From the NCBI GenBank assembly GCA_040954595.2, contig CM082596.2, positions 1,984,001 to 2,048,000 of the forward strand: a DNA stretch of 64,000 nucleotides, read 5' to 3'. The stretch comes from Balanoglossus misakiensis (taxonomy: Eukaryota; Hemichordata). The notes below the pieces were generated by a model. The model had not been told where the DNA came from. It saw nothing but the letters and a program-made list of their open reading frames with translations, and did not search any database. Below, in pieces: positions 46,289 to 64,000 of this stretch; the stretch's first letter is position 1; the number at the start of each line of letters is the position of its first letter. The position numbers and the translations under genes are program-made.

Positions 46289-49200
46289 ATGAGTGCAGTG
46301 GATGTCCGGGGAAGAAAGAATCGGGTGCATGTGTACGCACGTACACGACCCACTGCACACTTTGCACATGACATGCTTGAGTTTTTGCCGGATGGAAAGG
46401 TGAGTTGAAATGTTTTCATTAGGTTGGATTAATCTGTTATTGTAATGAATTGCAAAGAGCCAGATTTTGTAAGGAATTTCATTTGGAACACTTTTTCACC
46501 AGATTGGAGTGGAGTAGCTTGTTAAGCCATCTTGTCTCTTTTTTCTCAGACTGTACACATCCATGGTAGGAAAGACACCAAACGAGGCGTTGTTAACAAC
46601 CAACTCCTGGACTGGAATTTTAAAATGGATGGCATCCTGCACAATGCCAGCCAAGACGAGGTGTACAGCGATGTCGCATCGAGCATGGTTACAAATTTGT
46701 TAGATGGTTACAATGGGACGTTGATGTGCTATGGGCAGACTGGCGCTGGCAAAACCTTCACCATGACAGGTGCCACAGAGAATTATCAACATAGGGGACT
46801 CATACCCAGGTCCTTAGCACAGGTATGGAAAATTTCATCCAAGTTCCCTCATCATCAGAGGTTTCCCATCTGCTGTAGCTAGTTATAGATTATGATCCCC
46901 ATCAACACACCCCTGATGTCTCTGTTTTCACACGACAGGTGTACAGGGAAGTCGAAGAGCGACCGGAACACGCAATCACCGTGCGGATATCCTACTTAGA
47001 AATTTACAACGAAACCATGTTCGATCTGCTGTCCACGCTACCAGAATCCATCCAATCAGTGCCCCAGATGACCATTGTTGAAGACGACCAAGGTGGGGTC
47101 AATGTCAAGGGCTTGTCTGTTCATCTTGCAAATACTGAAGAGGAAGCCCTCAATCTACTCTTTGAAGTAAGTCACTTCACTCTTAGTTCCAGGGGGTAAA
47201 AATCATTATTGCTTATTCATTGTGATGATCTTGAGCACAAAAATCTCTAACTCAACTATTTTCTTCATCAACAGGGTGAAACCAACCGTGCCATTGCAGC
47301 TCATTCTCTCAACAGCGTCTCCTCAAGGTCGCATTGTATCTTTACCATCCATATTGAATCCAGATCAAGAACGGAGTCTAACGCTAAATACATCCGATCC
47401 AAACTCAATCTGGTCGATTTGGCGGGATCAGAAAGGCTTGGAAAAACTGGGGTCAGTATTCAGATATTTTAAATAATTAAGTATTCACAATCTGCCATAA
47501 TTGTCTATGTTCTGAAAATCCAAGTAAATCAGTCTAACCGTTGAAAGTTCTTTTCTTTTGTTTACAGTCTGCAGGCAAAACAGCAATGGAGGCCATGTAC
47601 ATCAACAAATCACTATCGTTTTTAGAACAGACTGTCATCGCATTGGCAGACAGAAAGAGAGAACATATTCCATACAGACAAACCAAACTAACACATGCTC
47701 TCAAAGATTCAATAGGTGAGTGCCATATGGTCTTGCATGGATTTATTGTGTGTCAGTTTTTAGATTCGATCAGATTATCCTGGTTTGGCTTTGAGTGTAC
47801 GTGTTCTTGTACGATCTATTGCCAATTTCCTCACACTTTTGATAAAAATAAGTGTTATTGATAAATTCATTCACAACATTTCACAGGTGGAAATTGTCAC
47901 ACTATAATGATAGCCAACATCTGGGGAGAAGAAGCTCAAATAGAAGAAACCATTTCGACTTTACGATTCGCCACTCGGATTATGTGCATCGCGAGCCAGC
48001 CTGCTGTCAATGAATACTACGACCCAGCATTACTTGTGAAGAAGTTAGAAAAAGAAATAACCTTTCTGAAACAGGAGCTTGCTATGCATGATACACTGGT
48101 AAGGGAGTATCGACTTGTATTCTGTCTGTGTGACAGTCAATTATTCTTGTTTATGTAATTGTTGGTTGCAGGTGGCCCTTGTGGTAAGATAGATGTATTT
48201 CATAACATATTGCATTGTATATTTCCGTAGACCAACCGCAGTCAAGTCACCTATGAGCCGCTCTCTGATGCGCAACAATTTGAGATACAACAGCAAGTTA
48301 GGAAATATTTGGACGGAACGCTGGATGAAATTGACATCGTCAACGTCAGACAGATCCAGACCGTGTTCGCGGCTTTCAAGCGCGCTGTGAATATAATGGA
48401 GTCGGACGTGGAGAACAGACTGAGGACAAAGTTCACGTTGATTGACAGGACAGATCCTAATGCAGTCGCTGCAGCACAGAAGGTAAAGCCAGATATGTCT
48501 GTACACAATCTCCGCAGTTTGTTCCAACATATTCTTCAGCACCAGTCCATCATCCCTGTTGGGAGATTACACACATTATGTTTTCCTTGAAATAGTTTTT
48601 GCCTTGCAATTGAACTTGATGATTTTGATGAGGTCTTCAGGGTTTTCATGCACACATCTATTCATGGATTGGTCATCGATTTATTATGTTGTTTCCGGGG
48701 ACCATGCTGTTCATTAAGCATCAGTGCATTACTTGGAAAACTTAAATATTTTATTCTCTTTGTTTTCCCCCCGTTTTCTCTCTTGCTTTCCTTTATATTT
48801 TATTTCTAGGCTGGAGTGGTGTTTGATGAAAATGGAGAAGCAACATACGTAGGGGAGATGGATAGGCAGAGCTTTGGCATCGGCGTGGCCCCATCTTCCT
48901 CCAAACCAGCCAGCTCATCGGTTGTGGCTGCTAGGAAGGTTAAGAGTAGAAAGAGCAAAGAGCGAGCCAGGTAGCATTTTACCTGTCTTCAGTAACGTCA
49001 GCTCACTTTGGAGAAAAAAGCCACCCTGATCTTGGTCAGTTCAGATAACACCGCACCATGCTTTAAAAAAAAATGTTTTCACTAACTGTGTGGTCTCATA
49101 ATTGATCTCACGCAGCTTGTATATATAATTCAGCTGCTGCTTCCCAAATGCCGATCATTTTGGTGATGGGACAGAAACCCCGCCCTTGAAACCTGTTAAC

Positions 49201-52200
49201 CTCATTTGCTTCATGTATTAATTTGAACCCTGCGATGCTGGATAATGCTTCGTCACTTGCACTTCTGTTTGAGTGAATGATGGGAAGGTGCTAGAGAGTG
49301 GTGTTGATGAGTGGAAGTGTAAAATAACCAGATAAAACAGAAAACAAAGGGAGATCCAAAGGAAAATCATGATCAATAAGGTCAATTCTCTATCGTGTGA
49401 ATGTCAGTGTTGATTGATTTCATCCGCCTTAATATCATGTTTTCATGTCATTGTGTGAAACCCTGCTGACTATACCCACAAACCCGGGCATTAACCCCTA
49501 AGCTTATGTTTGTTTTTTGCTATCCCGGCTCCCCAAGCACATGCATGCAATGAAAGTAAATGTCTGATTTAGTTCTGTTGTGTTGCAATCAAGAGCATCT
49601 TTATTGGAGAATGAATGTGACATGGGAGACTTGGTAGAAATTCTGAGAGAATGTTGAGTGGTTGCATGCTTGCGCTGTGTGATTTCTAAGAGCTTTGACG
49701 CTTGCATTATCAAAAGCTGATTTTGCAGAGGTAATATTGCACTAGCAAATGGGAAACAAATTGTGTGTTTACATCCAGATCTAAACTAGCCAACATCAGG
49801 CTGGGTATGGAGTGAGCTGACGTTACGGTATCATGATACTATCAGTAGTGCATGTTCTGTTCTTATGCTACGTTAACCCTCCTATTCGCATGTCAAATGA
49901 ACCTTCCTCTCGATCTGCATGTCTCGTCTTGTATCGTCTCGTCTCGTCTTCATCAGTGTAACTTTACCAGGAGTAACCTACCCCTTGAGGTAGAGAACAA
50001 GGTTTTAGGGAACCTGATTGGTGCCTGTCTGCTCAACCGGAAGCCCATTGGACACTGGTGAACTCTGACCTTTCAGTGACCTATAAACTGACCTGATCTG
50101 CATATTCTATCAGGATTTTCATGTTTTACTGTTATACTTTTGATGCCTGTTTCATATCTTGTACACTAACAAGAAATTAATGCTTATTTTCTACTTTAAG
50201 TTATAACCTTGTATCCATTTTCAAAATTGAAAGATGATTGAGCTCAACTTCATTTTGAATATGGATACATAATTTTGTGCACTTTTCCCAGTAATTACTC
50301 TCTGCTTGCAAATGTTACTTGTATGTGTGTTAAAACTTTGTGACACTATTCTCTCTAGATAATTTTGAATTACATTCTGTGTGTTCTCTTATAAAACTCC
50401 AATCACAAGTAGACAACATTCTAAGTGACCAATTAGCATATTGACAGGGTGACACCTGTAGTACGGGTTTTAATGCACCAGTAATCTTTATCCCTAGTAA
50501 TTGTTATCATCTTTTTGTCATAATTGGGTGTTTTAAATTTGCATGAAACTTGAGTGATAAATTTGCATATGGTGTAAATTTACTTTCTCTTGTATTGCCG
50601 TATTGGGTAGAGACTTTTCGGTGACTATTAAGTTCACACGTTTGACACTAACACATGATGGAAACTAGATCCCACAAAAAGTTTGTCATTACCAAACTCA
50701 AATTTTGCAGCAACATTCTAGATTTGGTACTTCAATAATATGATGGCATCAAATACTGATCAGTACCAAAGCTGTCATTGAAGTGTATTATCATTAACCA
50801 GTCAAAAAATGTGTGTCGCATTATATTTTTCTCTCCAGCCCACTGTCGAAGAGCAACATGCCGTCCAGCCCTGTACCCAGCACAATGCAGACAGAACACT
50901 CCTCCCCGACCAGACAGCTTGCTCCAGACACAAGAGAGTCTGTCCCTGGGGCTGATGCCACCACCCCAGTCAGTGGATCAGGTGGTCTGGGTGATTTACC
51001 CAGGGCCAGCACACCTCCACTCCGAACTGTGGCCTTTGAAGACTTCAAACAACAAAGAGGCAGTGAGATTAATAGGATTCTGTCAGAAAATAAAGGTAAT
51101 GGAAAAAACACAAGTGAAAATTCCATCTTTTATTTCAAAAATAATACAACATCAAGGTAACCACAGAAAAGAATCTCAATGATATTACAACCATAATCAC
51201 GGCACAAGTACAGCTCCATGCATTGCAGCTCTGTGAATAAGTATTTTTGTTTAAATGTGGAAAAGACATGTGACAGATTTCCTGTGATTTCAGACATCCT
51301 GGCTCAGAAGAAGAAAGTGTGTAGAGACTTGGCCAAAACAATCAACGCTACAAAACAAGAGATTGATGACACGCGAGGTGCCATGGAGAAGAAGAGAACT
51401 GATAGAATTGAACAAGGTAAGCAAGGATGCAGTTATTTAATCCTTCATCCTGCCTTTTGACCATCAGACTTTGTTCTAATAAGATCGCTGGATGCCCAAT
51501 GAAAGACATCACTCGATTAAATACACCTCCCTTTTGCAATCCATCCAGGAGAATTTGTCAATGAAGATGGCGAGACAGTCATTGATGAGGAGGAGTTCAA
51601 ACTGATCAAGAAACTGAAAGAACTGAAAGCGTTGTATCGTAGTGAGTACGAAGATTTGAAAAGCGTGAAATCGGAGGTGCAATACTGTCAAAAATTAGTA
51701 GATCAGTGTCGACAGAGACTTATACAAGGTAAGTTATGAGATGGTTCTTTACTTCCCATGGGTTTCAAACAAAGTCTGATTTGTATCAAGTAGACATGTG
51801 TCTACTGAATGATTGAGTTTTACATGACAACTAAAATTATGGGTTGTTGTTTTTCTTTCCGTTAGAATTTGATTCCTGGTATTCAGAATCATTCCTGACA
51901 CCATCGGACGAGCAGAGCAGTGCCCAGGCTGGATTTGGTGCCAGGCTTGGTACCACATACACTGCAGACGTGAGTATAGTTATGGATCTTTTAGATAGAC
52001 TGTTGCATAGATGAATTACCAGCAACACAAATTGTTGTCACTTTGATCAGAAATCCTCATGTTTGTTCTCTTTCTGTTTTTCCAGCCTGAAGATGAGGGT
52101 GAAAGATTTGAGAGATTACAGACAGAATTGCTGATGGAAAACCCAGATTCTGCTGCTTTCTATAATGCTAAGATGAGGACAGAAAGGAGGGTAAGTTATT

Positions 52201-52516
52201 GAATGTTTTTGTTTCTTTCACCCTTTCACTACCATGGTTTGGTCCAACTCCATTGTTTTCTATGGTAAAGTTGGACCTCTATAGAGGGAACTGGGGGTGA
52301 AAGGGTTAAAAGAATCACCTGGTTTCCCTGTTTCACAGAAATGTTTGGTTAGTTCTCATTCTCAATTCAACATAATCAAAGCTGTTTTCCGATTCCATAT
52401 TTCAGCAAACATATGAGGAAGCAATGATGCAACCCCAGCCGGGCATGAAGCGACCCCCTGGAACACCCACCATCAACATCCGCAACCAACCACCATCCAT
52501 GCTGGTCCAATATTAA
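46289..52516 (+). CDS. KIF9: KIF9, ciliary kinesin-9
   Basis: Fourteen exons: 46289-46399, 46550-46822, 46939-47166, 47275-47451, 47568-47715, 47887-48098, 48231-48482, 48810-48970, 50839-51095, 51294-51416, 51549-51728, 51866-51969, 52086-52190, 52406-52516; exactly 813 residues. The motor is N-terminal: HVYARTRPT, P-loop GQTGAGKT, switch I NSVSSRSH, switch II DLAGSERLG, HIPYRQTKLTHALKDS. The neck and tail match KIF9 (YLDGTLDEIDIVNVRQIQTV; GVVFDENGEATYVGEMDRQS; FEDFKQQRGSEINRIL; EVQYCQKLVDQCRQRL; SAAFYNAKMRTERR). Kinesin-9 is a plus-end motor acting in motile cilia, near the central apparatus. A 1.9-kb intron separates the motor/neck half from the serine/proline-rich linker. All nucleotide-binding motifs are intact. 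Confidence 0.95.
52217..52309. mobile_element. TTAA-type MITE in KIF9 intron
   Basis: Internal CCATGGTTTGGTCCAACTCC and CTATGGTAAAGTTGGACCTC match the copy at 59764-59855 in opposite orientation. Termini are CCCTTTCAC and GGTGAAAGGG; the right flank keeps TTAA, the left reads TTCA. The form suits a small piggyBac-like nonautonomous element. Confidence 0.78.
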
Positions 52517-53750
52517 GTTATAAATGCCACTTTGACGTTGAAATCGTGACAATACAAAGAAATTCTTGACATGCGGGAGCGATGAGAACATACACGCGGG
52601 ATCTGAGGCATTTTGTGGTGATTGATGGAAACAAACTCCTGTCTGTCGAAAAGGCAGTTTCTCTGACTTACTGTTCGACTTGAAGATTGACAAATCCCAG
52701 CACTTAACTGTAAATAGCAGCACAGATTATGTTAATTTATGAAACAAACTTGAGAAAACAGTGTGAAGCTGGTGTTTTATAATAGCTTTTATACAAAAAT
52801 CTGTATATCAAATTATTGCAAAATTAAAATCAAGGAAATACAAAAAATGGCAAGCAAAGATGTACTTTGTGTATAAAACTCCCTAGTGCACTGAGGATCA
52901 TGTAATAGTCCCATTGCTTTTTGTGACACTTTGGGCACGTTCATTTGGAATTTAGGGGTGGAAAGTTAGGCATTTCATGAAACAATACCAAAGTTGTAAA
53001 CCGTCCTTTTAAATTGTATGTTTGTCTTGGAATTCATAATTGTCAATATTGGTAAATTTTATAATGGGATATTTTACATGGGAAGGAGCTTTGTGTTGTA
53101 AATATGTCATATTTTATACATAAAATTGAATTCTACATTTCTTTCCAAAATAAGGCTAAATACCTCTTTGTTTGACAGGTGTGTTTTCACAAAGTGTAAA
53201 CGGTGTGGCCAAGTATTACTTCTTAGACTTCTTACATTTTATTTGAGATTTGATTCCTAACATACAGAGGTTTGAGTTGTTTTAGAAACTGATATACAGC
53301 TGCTGTCTGACAAGTTTAGAACCAGCAGGAATTAAAAATTGCAACTGTGACAAAATTCTAAACTATTTGTATGCTTTCTTGATCTTCCCCTACCCTTCAT
53401 GAATGACTACACCTGTTCGTGTACCTAGTGAGTTTGACTGTGACCACAAGTGTTCACAACTATACGTTTGTAAAAAAATTTAAACATTAAAACTAATTTA
53501 AAACTGATCTAAGTGTCCATTTTCATTATGAAGTACACATTAATTAATATACATGTAGTGACGCGTCTGTTGAAATGAACAGGTACCCAAAGAGCGCCCC
53601 CTTTCGACAATATAATGAAATTATTTTGTGAACTCTCACCAACTCAACTGTTGCAATGTACATATTGTATATCTATGTAGTTTTGACTTCAACTTTCAAC
53701 AAAGGATCAATGACAATCAACATTGTGGATGTGTAAAATGAAAAATTACT

Positions 53751-53756
53751 TTTATT
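53751..53756 (-). terminator. Polyadenylation signal of the 120-residue gene
   Basis: TTTATT on + reads AATAAA on minus, about 140 bases past the stop codon of the minus-strand gene. Confidence 0.55.
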
Positions 53757-53893
53757 TACATTTCAATAAATGTACATCTGATACATGCCATGATAACTAA
53801 CTTCATGACCAAGCTGAAAAACCAAGTGGCTTTCAAAAAGACTTCATACACAAACATAAACAATTATACAAGGAAAATGACAGCTGCGTCATT

Positions 53894-54667
53894 TTACAAG
53901 TCCATATGTGACATTTCTTTGTCTGGTAGCGTCACAAAGGCTTCTGCTGCATGTTCTTTCCTCCAGGCAAGGAAATTGTCTGCACCCAGCTCATCATGAA
54001 GTTTGGTTAATTTGACTTCAGACTTTGCTACCTCCTTGTTCATCCTGTAATGATAAAACAATAGTACATCAAATTAATAATAGATCCATTCTTTGGAAAC
54101 CCGTTTTTTACCCTTGCTAAGTTGCTCCAACCTTGTCTCAGAATCTGCTGATAAACATCATACAACATCATTCTTGCTTTAACACTTACCGCCTACTTTC
54201 TGCAATGGCTCTGTTGAAGAAATTCATTGTCCTGTCTGAGTCTATTTCATTGGTGTCATCAAACTTTCCTTCATTCTAGAAGTTAGAACACGCAAAAAAA
54301 TAATCAAGTCAAAGATCTTAACTCTCGGTACATTCATGGTACACCATAGCTGCAATGATTGTAGCGGGTGCTGCTAGGTTGATGATGTGTGGGCTGCGAA
54401 CACCCACGACAATCATTGCTGCAAGGTACATCCTACAATCTACATCAATGATCATTACAGAAATGTACATCATGTAAACAAACACTGGCGACTGTGACAA
54501 AGGCTGGTGGTAAATTGTAATCTATTGATATTACAACGCACCTTCTGCTGCTGATAATGCTCCGTTACGAACGTTTCGAGACTATTGGCCCCCTCTTGCC
54601 CAGAAATCGGCGTCTGCTCATTTTCTGGGAGTTCTTTGTTGTTAGCAACATCTTTGTCGTCCGCCAT
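53894..54667 (-). CDS. Small acidic helical protein, unknown
   Basis: Three exons (minus): 54667-54542, 54275-54190, 54044-53894; 120 residues in an exact frame. The N-terminus is acidic and disordered (MADDKDVANNKELPENEQTP). The middle is helical (DSDRTMNFFNRAIAESRR) and the C-terminal third is charged and amphipathic (MNKEVAKSEVKLTKLHDELG, FLAWRKEHAAEAFVTLPD). No signal peptide or membrane segment. I do not recognise the family. The gene is divergently paired with EZH2 and convergent with KIF9. Splice signals (GTGCGT, GTAAGT donors; TTCTAG, ATTACAG acceptors) and the downstream AATAAA support it as real. A small coiled-coil subunit of some complex is possible, but no function should be assumed. 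Confidence 0.75.
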
Positions 54668-54931
54668 TTTTTTTAAATGGCTGACAGTTAATTGCCCACC
54701 GATTCGCAAAAGAAATTAGAGAGCTGAATATAGCACATTTTGTCTCAGCTGCATATTCGTACCAGAATTATTACATTCCACCTTCAATTTACAATATCTT
54801 GTAATTTAAACATATTTGTACAGACAGTTTGAAACAATTAAATCATTTGAATCCACAGACTACAAATAAGCAGCTGTGTTTTGTTCCGGTCTTCCCAGAA
54901 TTCCTATTTCGCGCCACCACTTCATGAAAAG
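54668..54931. promoter_or_regulatory. Divergent promoter and EZH2 leader exon
   Basis: The 120-residue gene starts at 54667 on the minus strand. A noncoding EZH2 exon ends at 54931 before donor GTAAGT (TTCATGAAAAG). The interval includes TTCCGGTCTTCCC and TTTCGCGCC, resembling ETS and E2F sites. The EZH2 leader would splice to an acceptor at 55567. Confidence 0.55.
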
Positions 54932-55585
54932 GTAAGTTATAAACTATTGTCCCGTTTTTGTCGGTGTTTTCATGAGTAAATGACAGTTTTGATTAAATTA
55001 TGATAACTTGGGGCATAATTCGATAGATCAAACTTATCGCATGGGAAATTGTACTGTCTGGAGTGAGTAGGACTAGAATAGGAATGCGAGGAGAGGATAG
55101 CATTATTTTCAAAATATATGAAATCGATTTAAGTTTTCTTCGCTCCTTTGTCCTAATATATGTTTCTAACAGCTCATAAGTCATTGTAGTTTTAATTACA
55201 CGAGTCTCAGCTTCGGCAGACCGTTATTGCTACCAGGCAGACAGAAACCACGCGTGATCACGTATCCGTACGTCCATAACAGCGTTTGCGGTCATATGCA
55301 AATTTTCGTGACCTTGAAAACCAGGGCAGGTGTTACTGGGTCAATTGATGTCAAGTGATTAACAAGGCCATGGCGAGGTTTTGTTTGTTTATTTACGTAT
55401 CGATCCATTTTTTTGCATGCTTGTAATTAAATTCATTCGTGATGTATTGTAAGGTACTATCATTACATTATTTCAATTGTTTAAGACTTTTGGTGTGCTC
55501 AAAAATATTTCATGATGTCGCTATTCATTATTTTTTACTAGATTTATTTTGCACTTATGGAAACCAGGTGACATCTGCACAAGTG

Positions 55586-61247
<5,662 letters not shown>

Positions 61248-61946
61248 CCACGAAAAGTACGACGCCTCAAGTCTACCTCTGCCGTGAAGAAATATCAGAG
61301 TTAGGAGGAGCGTCGTCAATAACCACCAGTTCATGCCAACAAATGCCACGTTTCAGCCTTGAGTTTGAATTGTCAATCATTTGTACAGTTTTCAAGTATT
61401 CCTCAACTCAACACCTTGAGAGAACACCGATATTCTTGTCAACCTTGTACAGATGTTTTAATTCTTGCCAGTTATCTGCAAAAACCTTGCCTCACGAAAA
61501 GGCCAATATGGTGGAACTCTTGTGGATAAAAACAAAGTAAACAGAGACAGGTCGACAGAGGGCGGTTTTCACTGGATCTGCCCTGCTTGTATATAGATGC
61601 AGAAAATGATATCACTTTCTGCAGTTTATTTTTATTTTTTTGAATATTCCCGCAACTGCAAACCAAAAGCAATAGTATTTAGAAATATTAGAAACTAGGC
61701 TTTAGATGAATTTATGTTCTTGCTGAAGTATTCCTCTATGCAGATTACGTCTTCAAAACTTTTGTACCATCCGTGTCTTACAAGCTGGAAATATAGAAAC
61801 AACTGTGTTGTAGATACTTCGAAAGGAGCTTTGTATATGACAGCTTACTGACCTAGCTTATATGTACTTTCTTGTAATAATTGTGTCTTTGTGTTAACAT
61901 GTTCTGAATTTATATGAATAGTATACATGTTTTGCTTTTAGAATGA

Positions 61947-61952
61947 AATAAA
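61947..61952 (+). terminator. Polyadenylation signal of EZH2
   Basis: AATAAA 700 bases after the EZH2 stop, followed by a T-rich stretch. Confidence 0.65.
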
Positions 61953-61979
61953 TTCTTTTTACTCAATATCTGTACTTAC

Positions 61980-64000
61980 TGGTATGTCATTCATTCAAGT
62001 GTGTTTGGTGGATGTTGTTGAAAGCTAATCGTTTTTATTGGAAAAAATGGCAAAAACAAAGGACAATAGCAATGCGACTTTCATCAACTAGCTAGACGCC
62101 ATGGTAACTAGCTCCAGGATCCTGGGCTTCTTGGCTTGACCTCGCTCTTGAAATGAAGTGGATACAAGAAGCAAGCATTGGAGTCTGAAGGCCAGGTCAG
62201 AATGTCCATTGTGCAGTGACCTATGTGTCGGGGGTAGATCAGAAATTGTCTAGGAGATGCCTGAGTTTTATTGAGAGAAGTCACACCGATGTGGATCCGT
62301 GTTGACAGATTGATCGTGAAATGTGATCGGTTATTGAGAGCAAGTGTTGTACAACAGTATTTGAACTATGCGGTCTTCTCTGTTGGATACAGAACAAATA
62401 GTTCTGTGTAAACATCGGTTGATCCGTGCATGGGTGTGTACGTGTGTGGTGGGGTTCAGACTGGACAGTTTTGTGTTGGCCCTGGATTGGTCTCGACCGT
62501 TGAGGTCGCTGTGTGTAGTAAAAATGCACTACACACATCGCCTCCGACTTTGACGGTGCCCATGTTCTAAATAGCTAATCCACACACACTGCCTGGGACC
62601 ATTTACACAGTTTTTGGTCCACACGTGAAGATCCGACATGAAATTAGAGATGAATGATGATTGTTTCACGGTTGGAGATCCTGCTTGATGTTTGGCCACA
62701 GGCAAGGTTCTCTGTTGTTAGTGTTACAAGGCCCTGTTTTCGTCCCTGGGCGGGGCACTCACTTCAAATGATGAAGTGTAGACGCACGTCAAATCTAATC
62801 CCCGAAGAAGATTATCCGAGCCTTGGCCCTGAAGGAAGGTCCAAGTTCAACTGTCTATGCTTTAAAGTACTTCGTGATAACACATTTTTAATCACCAGTT
62901 TCTTGGTCAAATAATTTTTTACACCAAAGAGCCATCATGTAATCAATGAAAAGTTCGTTCAATTTCTTACATTTCTGTCCATCGAAAATTGTAAACTATT
63001 AGTGTTGGAAGTGTTTGTTTTGCATCGTAAAATTACCAATTAGGAAAGTTTAGTTGAAATATAACGGATCAAAATGATAAACCGAGAATATGCGCTTAAC
63101 GTAAATTGGCCAAAGTTACCGAATTAACTGAAATGGGATCGCTTTTTGAGTAATTTTTAGGCCTTGATTAGGCCAACATCTTTACTGACACTACACCTTC
63201 TACAACTTCTGGATATTATCATACAAAATACATAAATCTAATCAAATTCTTAAATATAATTTAGTTGCTGTGTGACACCGGAACATGCCAAATAATTGTA
63301 AGTTATTATACGTAATGACTTCCACCTTGCACACGTAATTTTATCTGTCAATCTATCAGTATGTAACTGGCGAACTATAGCTTATGTCACAGTGTATCGA
63401 ATGCCTGATTAAGTAATAAACTTACTGATTGTTTTCTTGCTTAATAAGGCCAATTTTGTGCTTGATTGGTGCTAGTTCCTGATAAGGAGTAAAATTATGT
63501 ACGGTTTAAGGAAATTGGAATCGAATGCCTCTACTGATTGATAATTTAGCTTGGTGACTTCCAAATTACACTCTGATTTTATTTTTTCGTTTGTTCTATT
63601 GACTTTAAAAGTATTCCGTATGTGCTTCAACTAAAGTTTTCTGTCAGTATCTGTACAATAAAACAGCTATACAGTAGTTAGTACACTGTCGTTGATAATT
63701 AAATTTAAAACTAGTGAGTATTGAATTCTATTATTGTCAAAACATCGAGTGCATTATTATAAAGATGACAATGATGATGAAGAATTAGTTTCTCGTGGTA
63801 TAGGCCTACTGGACAATTTGCTTCTTTGTGCCTATTAGACTGTATCAAACTTTCAGACGTTGATTGGTTTGCTACAATTTCTTTTGTTTCGTGGACTATG
63901 CTATTACAATAGAAATGGACATCATATATCTAATCGATCCTGGAACACACGCCATGAAATCTACACGTGGACGTTCTAAAGATGGCCTAGGTAACTCGAC
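61980..64000. other. Intergenic, no gene recognised
   Basis: Frames up to 86 codons occur without domain similarity or consistent splice sites. The stretch 62.1-62.9 kb is somewhat less AT-rich than the rest and could include an exon of a neighbouring gene, but I found nothing to support one. Confidence 0.45.

Overview
The window is animal nuclear DNA. Genes are split by many short GT-AG introns, exons rather than long ORFs carry the coding signal, polyadenylation signals are AATAAA, and snoRNAs sit inside introns. Protein sequences read as a non-vertebrate deuterostome (hemichordate, amphioxus or echinoderm grade). They are close to vertebrate orthologues and the genetic code is standard. 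I cannot name the species from sequence alone.

Layout. (1) 0.5-2.2 kb: CCDC103 (-), an axonemal dynein-arm attachment factor. (2) 2.9-14.8 kb: a repeat-dominated block around a multi-exon transposase gene (-) of the GIN1/Ginger1 type. It combines an H2C2 zinc finger, a D,D35E integrase core, a GPY/F module, a Ulp1-like cysteine protease and a C-terminal PHD finger, all open and with catalytic residues present. A complex minisatellite abuts its stop codon and a second minisatellite (62/53-bp units) lies upstream. (3) 14.8-17.6 kb: an SPFH/band-7 membrane protein (-). (4) 18.4-19.6 kb: a small single-pass membrane protein (+). (5) 19.9-25.1 kb: NOP58 (-), with one box C/D snoRNA in each of its eight longer introns. 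(6) 25.2-27.4 kb: JMJD4 (+), head-to-head with NOP58 with only 95 bp between start codons. (7) 28.9-41.2 kb: ALS2/alsin (-), 26 coding exons plus two possible cassette exons. (8) 46.3-52.5 kb: KIF9 (+). (9) 53.9-54.7 kb: an unrecognised 120-residue protein (-). (10) 54.9-61.95 kb: EZH2 / Enhancer of zeste (+), sharing a divergent promoter with the previous gene. The last 2 kb holds no recognised gene.

The host genes are mostly housekeeping or ciliary. NOP58 is both a box C/D snoRNP core protein and host to box C/D snoRNAs, so protein and RNA parts of the same particle come from one transcript. CCDC103 and KIF9 act in motile cilia, ALS2 is an endosomal Rab5/Rac1 exchange factor, JMJD4 is an Fe(II)/2-oxoglutarate oxygenase, and EZH2 is the Polycomb H3K27 methyltransferase.

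Exon models were assembled by hand from GT/AG sites. For CCDC103, SPFH, the small membrane gene, NOP58, JMJD4, ALS2, KIF9, the 120-residue gene and EZH2 the exons add up to an exact open frame from ATG to stop. The least ordinary content is the intact integrase-protease-PHD element with its arrays, the intronic snoRNA set, and several small foldback elements, including a TTAA-flanked family that touches splice sites.
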